From the IMG/VR virus record IMGVR_UViG_3300025120_000224, positions 1-35,185 of that record: a DNA stretch of 35,185 nucleotides; one strand, given 5' to 3'. The stretch comes from a virus. How positions within the stretch are numbered: the stretch's first letter is position 1; each line of letters begins with the position of its first letter. A program made the position numbers and the translations under genes. The notes beneath the pieces were generated by a model that saw nothing but the letters and a program-made list of their open reading frames with translations, ran no database searches and had not been told where the DNA came from. Below are positions 1 through 8,348 of this stretch, in pieces.

Positions 1-106
1 TTACATCTTCATAATTAGAATCATCTAACCAATATTTGTCAGGAACATCACTTTGTCCAAAAAGAATTGTTGAATGTAGTAAAAATACTAATATAAGTTT
101 TTTCAT
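1..106 (-). CDS. Exported protein, N-terminal part only (runs off the window)
   Basis: An ATG at 106 opens a frame with no stop to base 1, so only about 35 codons are visible. The start reads MKKLILVFLLHSTILFGQSD: two lysines, a hydrophobic core of about 14 residues, then a likely signal peptidase I site just before or at the Gln. That FGQ-type ending is common in Bacteroidetes signal peptides. There is no lipobox cysteine, so a lipoprotein is unlikely. The ATG follows directly after the TAA stop of the upstream gene, with no spacer, which suggests translational coupling. The mature part begins acidic and polar (DVPDKYWLDDSNYED). The function is unknown because most of the protein lies outside the window. 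By position it belongs to an envelope-directed group with the membrane and barrel proteins just upstream. Confidence 0.7.
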   Translation of the reverse strand, partial: MKKLILVFLLHSTILFGQSDVPDKYWLDDSNYEDV

Positions 107-391
107 TTAATTTTTTTTCGATACTTCATACATGCGATCTTCTAGTTTATCTAATTTATCTAGAATCATTTCAACATCTTCTTGAGTATCCATTATTGTT
201 TGTCGAATCAACTCATCTTTTAAGTCATATTCTACTCTTTCAATAACTGGCTCAGGTTGAGTTGCTGCGTAAGCAATATCCGCTTTTAATGTAAAATACA
301 TACCTGCTAAAGAAACGACAAATGCTACTATCATTCCTATTGTTTTTAAATCTAAGGTTACTTTAGTATCCTCTCCTATTTGCTGTGCCAT
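107..391 (-). CDS. Small membrane-anchored coiled-coil protein
   Basis: This 94-residue protein has a short polar N-terminus and one transmembrane helix at about residues 17-37 (IGMIVAFVVSLAGMYFTL). A charged, heptad-like C-terminal region follows, from about residue 50 to the end (DELIRQTIMDTQEDVEMILD). An N-in anchor with a periplasmic coiled coil is the layout of inner-membrane spanins. It is also seen in many unrelated small phage membrane proteins, so a lysis role is only a possibility. It starts 3 bases after the stop of the barrel-like gene upstream and ends exactly where the truncated exported protein starts, so the three are probably co-translated. I do not recognise a specific family. 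Confidence 0.7.
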   Translation of the reverse strand: MAQQIGEDTKVTLDLKTIGMIVAFVVSLAGMYFTLKADIAYAATQPEPVIERVEYDLKDELIRQTIMDTQEDVEMILDKLDKLEDRMYEVSKKN

Positions 392-394
392 CTT

Positions 395-1720
395 CTATCT
401 AAATGTATAATTTATTCCAAACGTTGAATTGTAAAATTTTGTATCCCACATTTTATTATATTCTCCTTCTACAAATACCCCTAAATGTTTTCCAATTTTC
501 CACCCAAAATTAACACCAAATTGATAATCTTCCCATTGTTCAAATTCAGCATCTTCTCTTAATCCACCTTTACCCCAGTTGTTTCTATTCCCATAATTAA
601 AATCTCCATCACCTGATACATAGCTATGGTATGGAGGTAAATAATTAGCATAAGCGTGTAACCAAAAATTATTTTGATAATGATAAAAATCAGCTCCAAT
701 AATAGGAGATACAACACCAAAAGCACCAATTAAGTCCCATTGTTCGTTATTAAATCTATTAACTAAATCTCTAAATACTGAGTTACGAAAATCTAAATCA
801 GAATAAGCTACTATTTGGTTTTGAGGATTATACCAATACCAATCATAATTTGTTACTTCTTCTCCTGTTTCTGGATCGTAACTAGTTGATTCGTATCCTA
901 CATCTGTAAACCCATATTCGTATCCTAAAGAGTACCATGGGTTTGAGGGAAATTCGATTGGGTTGCCATTTTCATCTAAGAATGGATTACCATTTTGATC
1001 GTAAAACTGTTCAGTTTCATTTAACCATAGTTCAATTGGGTTATAACCATAAGCTCGCTCATGTGTTCTATAAATTGCTCCCGCACTAATACTAAATTTC
1101 TTTCCAATAGGCAATCTAGCCCTTAATTCAGCTGATTTATAAGAAAAATCAAATGTTCCTTGCTCTCTAGATTCTACTTTTGCAATATGATATTTTCCTG
1201 TATGTCTTAAAAAGTATCTCCAATTAGTAAATTCTTCTCCTCTTAATCTTTCTTTTTCAAAATGAAATAAATATTCAAACCCATCAACTGCTGAGGTTGG
1301 AGCTGATAGTGCTTGTTGATTTTCTCTATATGCATTACCTGTCCAAAAATTATTTGGTTTTCTTTCATATCCAAACCTACCTAATTTTCTAATACCAATT
1401 CCATACCTGTAATCAAAATCAAAATAATCTGTTACTTCAACTATTCTTGGAATACCATATAAATCTCCATCTGCTGGTCTTTCTATGAAATAATCTTTTC
1501 TTGAGTTTTCATACGCATTTCTAATATCTCCAGCAGCATATATAGTTCCATATTTTAAGAAATCTTTATAAACATCTTTAAAAAATGTAAATGGTTTTTT
1601 ATCTTTTTTTACCTTAGTTTCTTTTGATCCTAAAGGTTTTGGAATTAGGGGTCCATCATTTTGACTGTATATAGGTGTTATTGTTAATAACACAAGCACT
1701 AATAATAGAAATTTTTTCAT
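395..1720 (-). CDS. Exported protein, putative outer-membrane beta-barrel
   Basis: This 441-residue protein has a clear signal peptide (MKKFLLLVLVLLTITPIYSQ) that is probably cleaved around residues 19-20, a Bacteroidetes-like site. After a basic linker, the chain is rich in Tyr, Phe, Trp and Asn, with alternating polar and aromatic stretches. It ends in a strand-like segment (FYNSTFGINYTFR) with an aromatic residue next to last. Both traits fit an outer-membrane barrel. A loop near residues 235-260 contains two tandem copies of a D.NGNP-type motif. It is the first gene after the terminator at 1788-1815, so it probably has its own promoter in the 67 bases before its ATG. A tail or receptor-blocking function cannot be excluded. 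I know no named phage family that it matches. Confidence 0.65.
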   Translation of the reverse strand: MKKFLLLVLVLLTITPIYSQNDGPLIPKPLGSKETKVKKDKKPFTFFKDVYKDFLKYGTIYAAGDIRNAYENSRKDYFIERPADGDLYGIPRIVEVTDYFDFDYRYGIGIRKLGRFGYERKPNNFWTGNAYRENQQALSAPTSAVDGFEYLFHFEKERLRGEEFTNWRYFLRHTGKYHIAKVESREQGTFDFSYKSAELRARLPIGKKFSISAGAIYRTHERAYGYNPIELWLNETEQFYDQNGNPFLDENGNPIEFPSNPWYSLGYEYGFTDVGYESTSYDPETGEEVTNYDWYWYNPQNQIVAYSDLDFRNSVFRDLVNRFNNEQWDLIGAFGVVSPIIGADFYHYQNNFWLHAYANYLPPYHSYVSGDGDFNYGNRNNWGKGGLREDAEFEQWEDYQFGVNFGWKIGKHLGVFVEGEYNKMWDTKFYNSTFGINYTFR

Positions 1721-1787
1721 ATAGTTTAATTTATTTATTTACGTAGATAACTATATTTTTTGGAACTATTATTTGCCCATAAATATG

Positions 1788-1815
1788 AAAAAAGGAGATA
1801 CTAGTGCATCTCCTC
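1788..1815 (-). terminator. Intrinsic terminator after the small membrane protein gene
   Basis: Read on the minus strand, GGAGATGCACTAGTATCTCC forms a 6-bp perfect stem (GGAGAT/ATCTCC, 1794-1799 with 1808-1813) and an 8-base loop, followed at once by six T residues (1793-1788). It lies 28 bases after the stop at 1841 and before the start of the barrel-like gene at 1720. It should therefore end the long replication/nrd transcript and separate the exported-protein genes. On the plus strand the hairpin lacks a clean T run. Confidence 0.85.
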
Positions 1816-1840
1816 TTAATCTTCTTTGTAATCTTTTATA

Positions 1841-2071
1841 CTATTTTTTTAGTATATGAATTAGTACAAATGCACCAACAAGACCTAATAGACCTTTTCC
1901 ATCTAGATTACCAAGTATTCCCATAATATTATCCACTACAGATATATCTTTCCAAAATGGGATACCAACTCCGCCAAATAGTACTTCAAGTACTACTCCG
2001 AGTGCAATAACTGAAATTCCTATTTCAGTCAGTTTGTTGGCCCAAGAGCCAATCTTAGTTAAAATTTCCAT
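1841..2071 (-). CDS. Small hydrophobic membrane protein, holin-like candidate
   Basis: The frame stays open upstream to a TTG at 2110, but the ATG at 2071 is preferred. It gives a 76-residue protein starting MEILTKIGSWANKLTEIGIS and leaves an A/T-rich leader. It has two hydrophobic segments, at about residues 18-36 and 60-74, an amphipathic N-terminus, a Gly-rich middle and a basic C-terminal KK. Small two-helix proteins with a charged tail include class II holins. The envelope-related genes and the hub lysozyme elsewhere in the window make a lysis role conceivable but unproven. It lies 67 bases after nrdA and is followed by an intrinsic terminator, so it is the last gene of that transcript. 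The leader carries a GTTACATT octamer (2097-2104) also seen in the putative promoters elsewhere in the window. Confidence 0.65.
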   Translation of the reverse strand: MEILTKIGSWANKLTEIGISVIALGVVLEVLFGGVGIPFWKDISVVDNIMGILGNLDGKGLLGLVGAFVLIHILKK

Positions 2072-2138
2072 AAAATATATGATTTTAGTTAAACAAAATG
2101 TAACTAACAACTATGAAGAATAACACTAATACATATGG

Positions 2139-3854
2139 TTATCCATCACAAGACGTACAATCTGCCATTCTTGAACCAAGATCACCCTTTATTACACTAT
2201 CAGTTCTTAGATAATATAATGTTTTTATCCCAAGTTTCCATGCTTCCATGTGTACTTGATTTATCCATTTTGGGGAATCATTGGGGTCAAATGAAAGATT
2301 CAAAGATTGAGTTTGGTCAATATACTTTTGTCTTATTGCAGCTTGACGCACAAGTTCTAATTGATTTATCTCAGAAAACGTTAAAAATAATTCTTTTTCA
2401 TCAGGAGATAATACAGTATCTGGTAGATTTTGGGCAGAACCACCATCTTGTAACATTTGATCCCACCATTTATTTTTATCTTCTTTTTTTTCTTGTAATA
2501 AATTTTGTAATACTTTATTTTTTCTAATAAAAGTACCTTTAGCTCCATTAAATGTGTAAACATTAGCTGGTAAAGGTTCAATTCCTGCCGAAATTCCTCC
2601 AGTTATAACAGAATTAGATACTGTTGGTGCAATAGCTAATAGATGAGTATTTCTCATTCCAGTTCCTCTACACCAAAGTGGTTCTCCATATTCTTGAGCT
2701 AATGCCATAGATGCTTTTTCAGCTTGGCTTCTGATGCCCGAAAAAATGTTATGTGTGTGTGCTGTTGATGCTATTGAATTAAATGGTAATCCTTTTTGTT
2801 GTAAAAATGTATGCCAACCCATTACACCTAAACCTAAAGCTCTACCCTTAGATGCATGTTTATGAGTTCTTTTTAATGATTCTCTTCCACTAGATTTATC
2901 TATAAATTCTTGCATTACACCATCTAAAAACCAAGTAGCTAATTCTACTGAATCAGTATCTTTCCATTCATCATACTTAGCTAAATTCATAGATGATAAA
3001 CAACAAATAAATGAATGTTCTTCATCTGTAAATAATGTAATTTCAGAACAAATATTAGTCATTGTTACATCTAAATTATTTAATCTATAAGCAATAGGAT
3101 TATCCTTATTAACATTATCTTTATACATTACATATGGTTCACCTGTTTCCATTCTTGCTTTTAAGATGGTTGCCCATGTATTTAATGCATCTGGATCTCT
3201 AGACTCTAATTTACGCATAAAAAAATCATCTACTACTACACATTGATGTAAATTTAAACATTGTCTATTTGGATCACCTTTCGGTCTACGAATTTGAAGA
3301 AACTCATCAATGTCTCCATGATTAATATCTAGATTAACAGAAGCTGCTCCTCTACGAACATTACCTTGATTAGTAGCAATAATAGCTGAATCATATATTT
3401 TGGCCCAAGGCACTACACCTTCACTTTTACCATTTCCTGTTATTCCTTCTCCACGTTTTCTAATACGAGATAGCGAAATACCTACACCCCCACCAGATGC
3501 TGTTAATTTCATTAGTTCCGCATTAGTTAAACCAATTCCACGTATAGAATCAGGTGTATCAATACCAAAACAAGAAATAGGTAAACCACGATCAGTTCCC
3601 ATATTTGATAATACAGGTGAAGCTAATCCAACCCAACCATTCCAAAATAATTTAAAAAATTTATTTGCTAATTCTGGTTTTTTTAGTCTAGTTGCTGCGG
3701 CATTTGCTACTCTTCTATAAGCTGTTTTTACTGTTTCTCCAGGTAATAAGTACCCTTTTGATACTGTTGCTAAAGAAATTTCATCCATCCATTCAGGGTA
3801 CTGTTTTCCAGCTTCCCAATTTGTATAATCTACTTGTAATGCGTTATTTTCCAT
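2139..3854 (-). CDS. nrdA: Ribonucleoside-diphosphate reductase, alpha subunit (class I)
   Basis: The 571-residue catalytic subunit reduces ribonucleotides to deoxyribonucleotides for phage DNA synthesis, working with the beta subunit encoded just upstream. The expected active-site elements are present. There is an N-terminal SCFG cysteine near residue 95, the NICSE motif carrying the thiyl-radical Cys with Asn and Glu, and the partner cysteine in FICCLSSMNL. The radical-transfer tyrosine pair is in TLYYLRT, and the C-terminal shuttle pair is in DCTSCDG at the very end. At 571 residues it is much shorter than the roughly 760-residue E. coli protein. The frame starts directly in the catalytic domain, with no room for an N-terminal ATP-cone, so dATP feedback through that domain is absent. 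The ATG is 3 bases after the nrdB stop. Confidence 0.96.
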   Translation of the reverse strand: MENNALQVDYTNWEAGKQYPEWMDEISLATVSKGYLLPGETVKTAYRRVANAAATRLKKPELANKFFKLFWNGWVGLASPVLSNMGTDRGLPISCFGIDTPDSIRGIGLTNAELMKLTASGGGVGISLSRIRKRGEGITGNGKSEGVVPWAKIYDSAIIATNQGNVRRGAASVNLDINHGDIDEFLQIRRPKGDPNRQCLNLHQCVVVDDFFMRKLESRDPDALNTWATILKARMETGEPYVMYKDNVNKDNPIAYRLNNLDVTMTNICSEITLFTDEEHSFICCLSSMNLAKYDEWKDTDSVELATWFLDGVMQEFIDKSSGRESLKRTHKHASKGRALGLGVMGWHTFLQQKGLPFNSIASTAHTHNIFSGIRSQAEKASMALAQEYGEPLWCRGTGMRNTHLLAIAPTVSNSVITGGISAGIEPLPANVYTFNGAKGTFIRKNKVLQNLLQEKKEDKNKWWDQMLQDGGSAQNLPDTVLSPDEKELFLTFSEINQLELVRQAAIRQKYIDQTQSLNLSFDPNDSPKWINQVHMEAWKLGIKTLYYLRTDSVIKGDLGSRMADCTSCDG

Positions 3855-3857
3855 ATT

Positions 3858-4844
3858 TTAAAATAATGAACCAGCATCCCAATTTTGAACACCTTTTGAA
3901 TAATTAGTAACTCTGTTTGCAAAAAAATCTGTATGTTGTTTTCCAGCTGATAAATTATCAAACCAACTCATTCTTTGTACTGCTTCTTGATCTATACCAT
4001 TTACAATAGAACCATATCCTAAATCACCCATTTTTGTATTTAATCTATGTTTAATAAATGATACTAAATCATATTTAGTACAACCTTCTAAATCACCCAT
4101 TTCATATACTTTATCTATAAAATCTAATTCAAGTTTAAGTGATAATAAAGCTGCTTCTTTAATTTGTTCTTCTAATTCTGGAGTATCATATTCTGGGTGT
4201 TCTTTTAATAATGTTCTAAATAACCAACACCCAGCATTTGAATGTAAAGATTCATCTCTAATGCTCCATTCAACTATTTGACCTACTCCTTTAAGTTTAT
4301 TTTGTAATTTAAAAGATAATAAAACAGCAAATGAAGAAAATAAATTTACACCTTCTGTAAATGCAGAAAAAATTGCTAATGATTTAGCTCTTTCATGCCA
4401 ATCAGGAGTACCATCATGAGAATCTTTAACTTGCATTAAGGCATCAATTTTAGCCATTGTTGCTTCATCTTCTAAAAACTCACTAAAATTATCTAAACCT
4501 AATTCTTCGTTTAATAAAGAATAAGCTTCAGCATGAATTGTTTCAAAACAACCAAAAGTTACAGCCATTGCAATAACTTCAGGTTTTCTAAACCATTTTG
4601 TAACTAATTGTGTCCAATAATCATTTACTACTGTTTCGGTTTGGGCAAATCCTTTAAGAATAGAACCTATAATATTTTTTTCAGTTTCTGATAAGTTTTG
4701 TTTCCAATCATTAACATCAGCCATCATTGGTACTTCTGTCCAAAGCCAATGTGCTTGTTGTTGTTTCATATAAAAATCAAAAGCCTCCGGGTATTCGAAG
4801 GGTTTATATACTATTCTTTCCTGTAATAATGATGTTTTTGCCAT
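3858..4844 (-). CDS. nrdB: Ribonucleoside-diphosphate reductase, beta subunit (class I)
   Basis: The 328-residue small subunit holds the metal cofactor and radical used by NrdA. Six metal ligands can be placed by spacing: Glu70, Glu101, His104, Glu164, Glu198 and His201. The spacings (31, 3, 34 and 3 residues along the series) match E. coli D84, E115, H118, E204, E238 and H241. The first ligand is therefore Glu where E. coli has Asp. The position equivalent to radical Tyr122 is Tyr108, in ETIHAEAYSLL, so a tyrosyl radical is possible. The short C-terminal tail (NWDAGSLF) probably docks into NrdA. It lies between the helicase (9-base gap) and nrdA, with the beta gene first, so it is part of the replication operon. 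Confidence 0.96.
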   Translation of the reverse strand: MAKTSLLQERIVYKPFEYPEAFDFYMKQQQAHWLWTEVPMMADVNDWKQNLSETEKNIIGSILKGFAQTETVVNDYWTQLVTKWFRKPEVIAMAVTFGCFETIHAEAYSLLNEELGLDNFSEFLEDEATMAKIDALMQVKDSHDGTPDWHERAKSLAIFSAFTEGVNLFSSFAVLLSFKLQNKLKGVGQIVEWSIRDESLHSNAGCWLFRTLLKEHPEYDTPELEEQIKEAALLSLKLELDFIDKVYEMGDLEGCTKYDLVSFIKHRLNTKMGDLGYGSIVNGIDQEAVQRMSWFDNLSAGKQHTDFFANRVTNYSKGVQNWDAGSLF

Positions 4845-4853
4845 TGTTTTTAT

Positions 4854-6227
4854 TTAAGTGTTTAATTCAAAAAATTTCTTACGTAATAACTGTTTATCAA
4901 AAGTATCTACATCTGTGTCAAATTTATTAGACTTTGAAGAAGGTGTAAAATTTTCAGATTCTTCACCTTCAACATACTCATCTTTAACAACAAAGTGACC
5001 AGTAGAAGTATCAGCTTGTATACCAAAAGTAATTCCATCCATACCATATCGGTTTTTCATTAAATGGAACCTTCCTGTATTATTAACTTTGTCTTCTTTT
5101 TTACGAGATAAAGACATACAAAAATCAGTTATCATAATTTTATCATATGATCCAGCTGCTTTATCTCCTTGGATAACTTTATCCTGTGCTCCTGCACGAT
5201 TAACTTGAGAAACAGACCAAATTGGTATGTTAAGTTGTCTAGCTAATCCTTTAGTACTTGTATAAATATCATCAATTTCGTCCTTACGCTCCCTATTTGT
5301 TTTTCTTGATGAAAGAAGGTCTACATAATCAATTAGTACTAGATCTGGTTTGACTCCCATACTTGTGCTTTTTGCAATATGTGACTCAATTGTTGAAACT
5401 GATGCCCTCCCTGTTGGATATTCTTTAATAATAAGTTGACCTGGTAATTGGGGTATTATATCCTCAATTTTATCTCTATGTGAGTCTACCTTATTAACTG
5501 GTATTTTTGTAAAGAAAGCGTCATATCGTTTTCCAACATATTCTTCTCCTAATTCTAGGGTATAATGAAGTACATTATATCCTAATCTAACTGCATGTCC
5601 TCCTATAGCTACTAATGACCAAGATTTACCACCTCCTGGATTACCAAATATGAGACCAAAATCTCCATTTCCAAGTCCACCCTGCAATAATTGGTCAATT
5701 TTAGGCCAAGGGGTAGGAACAGTTTCTCTTGCATTTTCTCTATAACGTTCTTCAATATCTTTAATATATTCATGTCCTAAATTTTTATCTTGTCCTGCTT
5801 TTAAAGCGTTATCTATTAAATAACGAATACCATCAAAATCCCCTCCTTTAAGTAAATCTACAGAAGACATTAATGCTTTTTTTAATTGTTGATTTTTACA
5901 AAAATTTGTAAATTCTTCTTGAACATACTCTAAATCTTCATCTGAAGTTACATATGCTAATTTAAGTTGTTCCTTAATTGATAATTGTAGTACTTCATTA
6001 TCTACTTTTAATAATTCTACTTTTAGTATATCTAATGAAGGTGTAGTATGATATTTATCATAATATTTTAATATTTCCTTTATAGCCCATTTTTGTGCTG
6101 GGTTTTCAAAATATTCATCAGAAATTATATCATGTATATTAACTAAAAACTCTTTATGAGTTAATAAAGATGATAAAACCTTTATTTGAAATTCGTGTCC
6201 GTACTGATTTATACTATTTAACGTCAA
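4854..6227 (-). CDS. Replicative DNA helicase, DnaB/gp41-like
   Basis: This 457-residue hexameric-type helicase should unwind the fork and support priming, like T4 gp41. An N-terminal helical DnaB-like domain spans about residues 1-150. The RecA-like motor follows, with Walker A GNPGGGKS at 195-202, a catalytic Glu in the TLELGEE segment near 225, and Walker B LVLIDYVDLL ending at Asp300. Next comes a SVSQVNRAGAQ segment matching the DnaB family motif that carries the DNA-contact and sensor residues. The length is close to that of T4 gp41 (475). The ATG overlaps the end of the RNase H gene by 4 bases. No separate primase is visible in the window. Confidence 0.93.
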   Translation of the reverse strand: MTLNSINQYGHEFQIKVLSSLLTHKEFLVNIHDIISDEYFENPAQKWAIKEILKYYDKYHTTPSLDILKVELLKVDNEVLQLSIKEQLKLAYVTSDEDLEYVQEEFTNFCKNQQLKKALMSSVDLLKGGDFDGIRYLIDNALKAGQDKNLGHEYIKDIEERYRENARETVPTPWPKIDQLLQGGLGNGDFGLIFGNPGGGKSWSLVAIGGHAVRLGYNVLHYTLELGEEYVGKRYDAFFTKIPVNKVDSHRDKIEDIIPQLPGQLIIKEYPTGRASVSTIESHIAKSTSMGVKPDLVLIDYVDLLSSRKTNRERKDEIDDIYTSTKGLARQLNIPIWSVSQVNRAGAQDKVIQGDKAAGSYDKIMITDFCMSLSRKKEDKVNNTGRFHLMKNRYGMDGITFGIQADTSTGHFVVKDEYVEGEESENFTPSSKSNKFDTDVDTFDKQLLRKKFFELNT

Positions 6228-7264
6228 TCTTTATAACCTTTAAATTGTGAAAATATATCTTTTAACCATGTTTCTAAATTTCTAATCATTCCTCCTAGTT
6301 TATCTTCATTATAAAATTGAATAAACATTTCAGGATTAAAATCTGGGAAATCTTCTATAATTAAATTATCTATATGTTTTTTTCCTTTATCATCAATCAT
6401 AGGAATACTTAAATCCATAACTTTATAATTAGTTTCAATTCTAGCTTGATCCTGAATTATGCGTGAATATACAACATGTTCTTTAAATTTCCTAGCTGAT
6501 ATATCAAAAATATCTTCTAAAGTTAAGTGTTTTGTTTTTAACTCAGGAAATTTTTTAAATATACCTTTAGCACCTAACCCTTTAATACCTTGAATATTAT
6601 CTGAGTTATCACCTAATAATGTTTTATGTAAAATAAAATTAGAAGGTAATAAACCTATTTTTTCTTCTATAACTTTAGGAGTATAATATTCTTTCTCCAT
6701 TGGTCTATACACAATAATTTTATCAGTTACTAATTGTAAGAAATCTTTATCACTAGATACTATAAAACAAGTTGAATTATGTTTTTTAACTAATTTTTTA
6801 GATAATACCGCTATAATATCATCAGCTTCTACTTTATCAAGAATAGTAGTTTTAACTGGTAATAGTTTTAAGTATTGGATTATTCTTACTATTTGATCAA
6901 TCTTAGAATCATGTTCTTCTTCTAATGAATCAAATGCTTCCCAATTAGTAATTCTTTGTAAATTTCTTGTTTCTTTATATTCGGAGAGCAAGTTCTTTCG
7001 GTTAATTGTAGAACCTGCTCCATCGAATATTACATAAACAGAAGTTGGGTTTGTTTGTCTAATCATGGCACCTAAAGAACGGAAAAACCCACCTAACCCA
7101 CCAATGTGAATTCCATCAGGATTAACCATATTCATCATAGCAAAGTTTCGAAAAAATAGATTTAAACCATCTAAAATTAAAACTCTGTCATGTTTTTTAG
7201 GTATAGTCTCTTCCTGATTCTCTTGAACGCTGTCCAAAAGACTAAATAGTTCTTTGTGCTTCAT
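6224..7264 (-). CDS. 5'-3' exonuclease / RNase H, FEN family (T4 Rnh-like)
   Basis: This 346-residue structure-specific 5' nuclease should remove RNA primers and 5' flaps during lagging-strand synthesis. The FEN-family acidic clusters appear in order: Asp32 (LILDGLNLFFR), Asp81 (VIFDGAGSTINRK), Glu146/Asp148/Asp149 (VEADDIIAVLS), Asp172/Asp174 (SSDKDFLQL) and Asp219/Asp222 (LGDNSDNIQG). The last leads into a helix-hairpin-helix segment, IKGLGAKG. The Arg/Lys bridge region follows Asp81. The size is near that of T4 RNase H (305). An N-terminal extension of about 25 residues precedes the first strand. It overlaps the helicase start by 4 bases and is 8 bases after the UvsX gene, as expected for a replication operon. 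Confidence 0.92.
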   Translation of the reverse strand: MKHKELFSLLDSVQENQEETIPKKHDRVLILDGLNLFFRNFAMMNMVNPDGIHIGGLGGFFRSLGAMIRQTNPTSVYVIFDGAGSTINRKNLLSEYKETRNLQRITNWEAFDSLEEEHDSKIDQIVRIIQYLKLLPVKTTILDKVEADDIIAVLSKKLVKKHNSTCFIVSSDKDFLQLVTDKIIVYRPMEKEYYTPKVIEEKIGLLPSNFILHKTLLGDNSDNIQGIKGLGAKGIFKKFPELKTKHLTLEDIFDISARKFKEHVVYSRIIQDQARIETNYKVMDLSIPMIDDKGKKHIDNLIIEDFPDFNPEMFIQFYNEDKLGGMIRNLETWLKDIFSQFKGYKD

Positions 7265-7272
7265 GTTTTAGT

Positions 7273-8346
7273 TTATAAGTCTTGTACGTCGTAAAGTACG
7301 GGGGTTGTATCTTCTTGGTCTTCTACAATTTTAAACTGTCCTCCTCCTAAGATTTTAGACCATTCATCTGCATGATCTTTCTTATAAGCATTCTTATCTT
7401 TATCTGTATCTTGTATAAAACCATGATTTGTCATAACAATTTTACCTCTTGATTGCATACCATTAACATGATTTTTATCAATTTGTAAATTTGTACGTTT
7501 ACCCCATTCTACTTGCATACCACCTTTAATTGCCTTAATTTTAGATGTACCAGCATTTGAAATATTTCCAAATGTAACTACAAATGTAGCATCATACCAC
7601 ATTGCCATTCCACCCTTATTCATCATTTTTGGCTGACCCATAGGGGATTCAGCTTTAGCTGTCCAAACTTTATTAACTGCAATTAATGTATTAGTATATG
7701 GTGATGATTCTTTACGGGACATTACAATACTTTGGTTAACTGTATTACCAAATTGGGTTGACATTGCACCAGCATTCCATTCATTATTATTTTTCAGTTT
7801 TTCAACTGACATTGCACAAGGAATAGAACCAATTGAATCCCAGAAAAATGCTAGATCATAAGGTAAATTACCTTTTTTCTGCTCGTTCTGTAAATCCATA
7901 ATAAAAGCTGCTACGTCTTCAATTGTATGTAATGTTTCTCTATCAACGTAAATAAAATTACCTTCATAATCTACAACATCACCATCATCATCTTTAATTA
8001 GATTAACTTCTAACCCCATTTGGGCTGCATGTTCCCAATTCCATTTCATTTCAGTAATAATAAATACAGGAAGTATTCCCATATTTTGAGCTGATACTGC
8101 TGCTTCAAGTAAAGCTGTTGTTTTACCTGTATCAGAATGTCCTCTTAGTAATGAAATGTGTCCCATTGGTATACCAGGTACTCCTGCTACTTTTTGAAAA
8201 GCAGGTGATAATGGTATCCATTGTTGATCCTTAAATTTGACATTTTTATTTAAACCTTTAGATGATTTAAATTTATTTAGATCAAATTTGCTCTTAATCT
8301 CGGCAGACACTGCTGCCGAGAGAGACTTCGATACTTTTTTTGCCAT
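7273..8346 (-). CDS. uvsX: UvsX/RecA-like recombinase
   Basis: This 357-residue strand-exchange ATPase should act in recombination-dependent replication and repair. Walker A is GHSDTGKTT at 69-77, and Walker B is LAFFWDS ending around Asp170. A catalytic-Glu region (IITEMKWNWEH) lies near 98-106, and an L1/L2-like segment (NNNEWNAGAMSTQFGNTVNQ, from about residue 187) carries many Asn and Gly. The basic N-terminus (MAKKVSKSLSAAV) fits a polymerisation motif. The length is close to T4 UvsX (391). It lies 2 bases after the single-stranded DNA-binding protein gene, its functional partner, and 8 bases before the RNase H gene. Bacterial RecA is a less likely label because the domain layout and neighbours are T4-like. 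Confidence 0.93.
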   Translation of the reverse strand: MAKKVSKSLSAAVSAEIKSKFDLNKFKSSKGLNKNVKFKDQQWIPLSPAFQKVAGVPGIPMGHISLLRGHSDTGKTTALLEAAVSAQNMGILPVFIITEMKWNWEHAAQMGLEVNLIKDDDGDVVDYEGNFIYVDRETLHTIEDVAAFIMDLQNEQKKGNLPYDLAFFWDSIGSIPCAMSVEKLKNNNEWNAGAMSTQFGNTVNQSIVMSRKESSPYTNTLIAVNKVWTAKAESPMGQPKMMNKGGMAMWYDATFVVTFGNISNAGTSKIKAIKGGMQVEWGKRTNLQIDKNHVNGMQSRGKIVMTNHGFIQDTDKDKNAYKKDHADEWSKILGGGQFKIVEDQEDTTPVLYDVQDL

Positions 8347-8348
8347 AT

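Noticed and set aside
2072-2110. Upstream TTG extension of the small membrane protein
   Set aside because: The ATG at 2071 starts the amphipathic N-terminus cleanly, and the extension has poor coding character over a leader-like region.
2135-2527. Plus-strand open frame over the nrdA 3' end
   Set aside because: It is antisense to conserved NrdA catalytic sequence ending in DCTSCDG and looks like a hydrophobic shadow.
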